Origin: Dactylellina haptotyla
Taxonomy: Eukaryota; Ascomycota; Orbiliomycetes; Orbiliales; Orbiliaceae
Reading direction: 5' to 3'
DNA length: 64,000 nucleotides
Assembly (NCBI GenBank): GCA_031310005.1
Contig: CM062379.1
Coordinates: 2,170,001-2,234,000, forward strand
Shown here one piece after another: positions 63,962 through 64,000 of this stretch (within the stretch, counting starts at the first letter, position 1; every line of letters starts with the position of its first letter). The notes beneath the pieces were generated by a model. That model searched no databases, was not told the origin of the DNA, and worked only from the letters and a program-made list of their open reading frames with translations. Position numbers and translations under genes: made by a program.

Positions 63962-64000
63962 ATGGTGATAAAACGCACGGTCCCGGAGACCGCTGCCCTC
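63962..64000 (+). CDS. Possible 5' end of a gene cut by the window end
   Basis: An ATG in a favourable context (A at -3, G at +4) follows a pyrimidine/CA-rich leader and remains open to the last base (MVIKRTVPETAAL, partial). Too short to identify; could be a chance frame. Confidence 0.35.
   Translation, partial: MVIKRTVPETAAL

Overview
The window is nuclear DNA of a filamentous ascomycete (Pezizomycotina). The evidence is short spliceosomal introns (mostly 53-110 nt) with fungal branch points such as TACTAAC and CTAAC, a GAS/GEL glucanosyltransferase next to a single-copy-type FKS1 glucan synthase, ACO1, GRC3 and RPA34 orthologues of fungal type, and long pyrimidine-rich leaders. I cannot fix the class; the lineage looks diverged from the well-studied Eurotiomycetes and Sordariomycetes. 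No tRNA, rRNA, CRISPR array, transposase, secondary-metabolite cluster or viral remnant was recognised. Almost all genes are conserved housekeeping genes.

Layout. 1-7 kb: HEM14 (haem synthesis, -), an MFS transporter (-), an ECD/SGT1 regulator (+). 7.9-16.5 kb: an unrecognised low-complexity protein (-) and FKS1 (-). 16.5-22.1 kb: a 5.6 kb gene-free block separating FKS1 from the divergently transcribed GH72 glucanosyltransferase (+). 24.6-29.9 kb: RSA3 (+), a coiled-coil protein (-), a CSR1-type SEC14 protein (+). 30.6-35.3 kb: ACO1 (-) and BUD20 (+). 35.5-40.8 kb: GAA1 (-), a small VOC-fold protein (+), a ten-exon SCOT gene (-). 41.5-48.2 kb: VPS4 (-), prefoldin 6 YKE2 (+), RPA34 (-), GRC3 (+). 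48.2-53.8 kb: a second gene desert. 53.8-63.1 kb: LST7/folliculin, FCP1 and an RBD2-type rhomboid, all (+). At 63,962 a further gene may begin and run off the end.

Functional links. FKS1 makes beta-1,3-glucan and the GH72 enzyme elongates and branches it; they lie head to head. Four genes serve ribosome synthesis (RSA3, BUD20, RPA34, GRC3), and RPA34/GRC3 share one 201 bp promoter. Aconitase, SCOT, HEM14 are mitochondrial. GAA1 attaches GPI anchors of the kind the GH72 enzyme needs. VPS4 and LST7 act in endosomal and TORC1 signalling.

Exon models were worked out by hand from splice sites and reading frame; every multi-exon model given sums to a whole number of codons. Most interesting for follow-up: strongly altered echinocandin hot-spot sequences in FKS1, tiny coding exons (12, 13, 18, 20, 21 nt), a 569 nt intron in RSA3, and a long ATG-less open frame with mitochondrial-presequence character upstream of the SEC14 gene. 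I found no clear new biological system.
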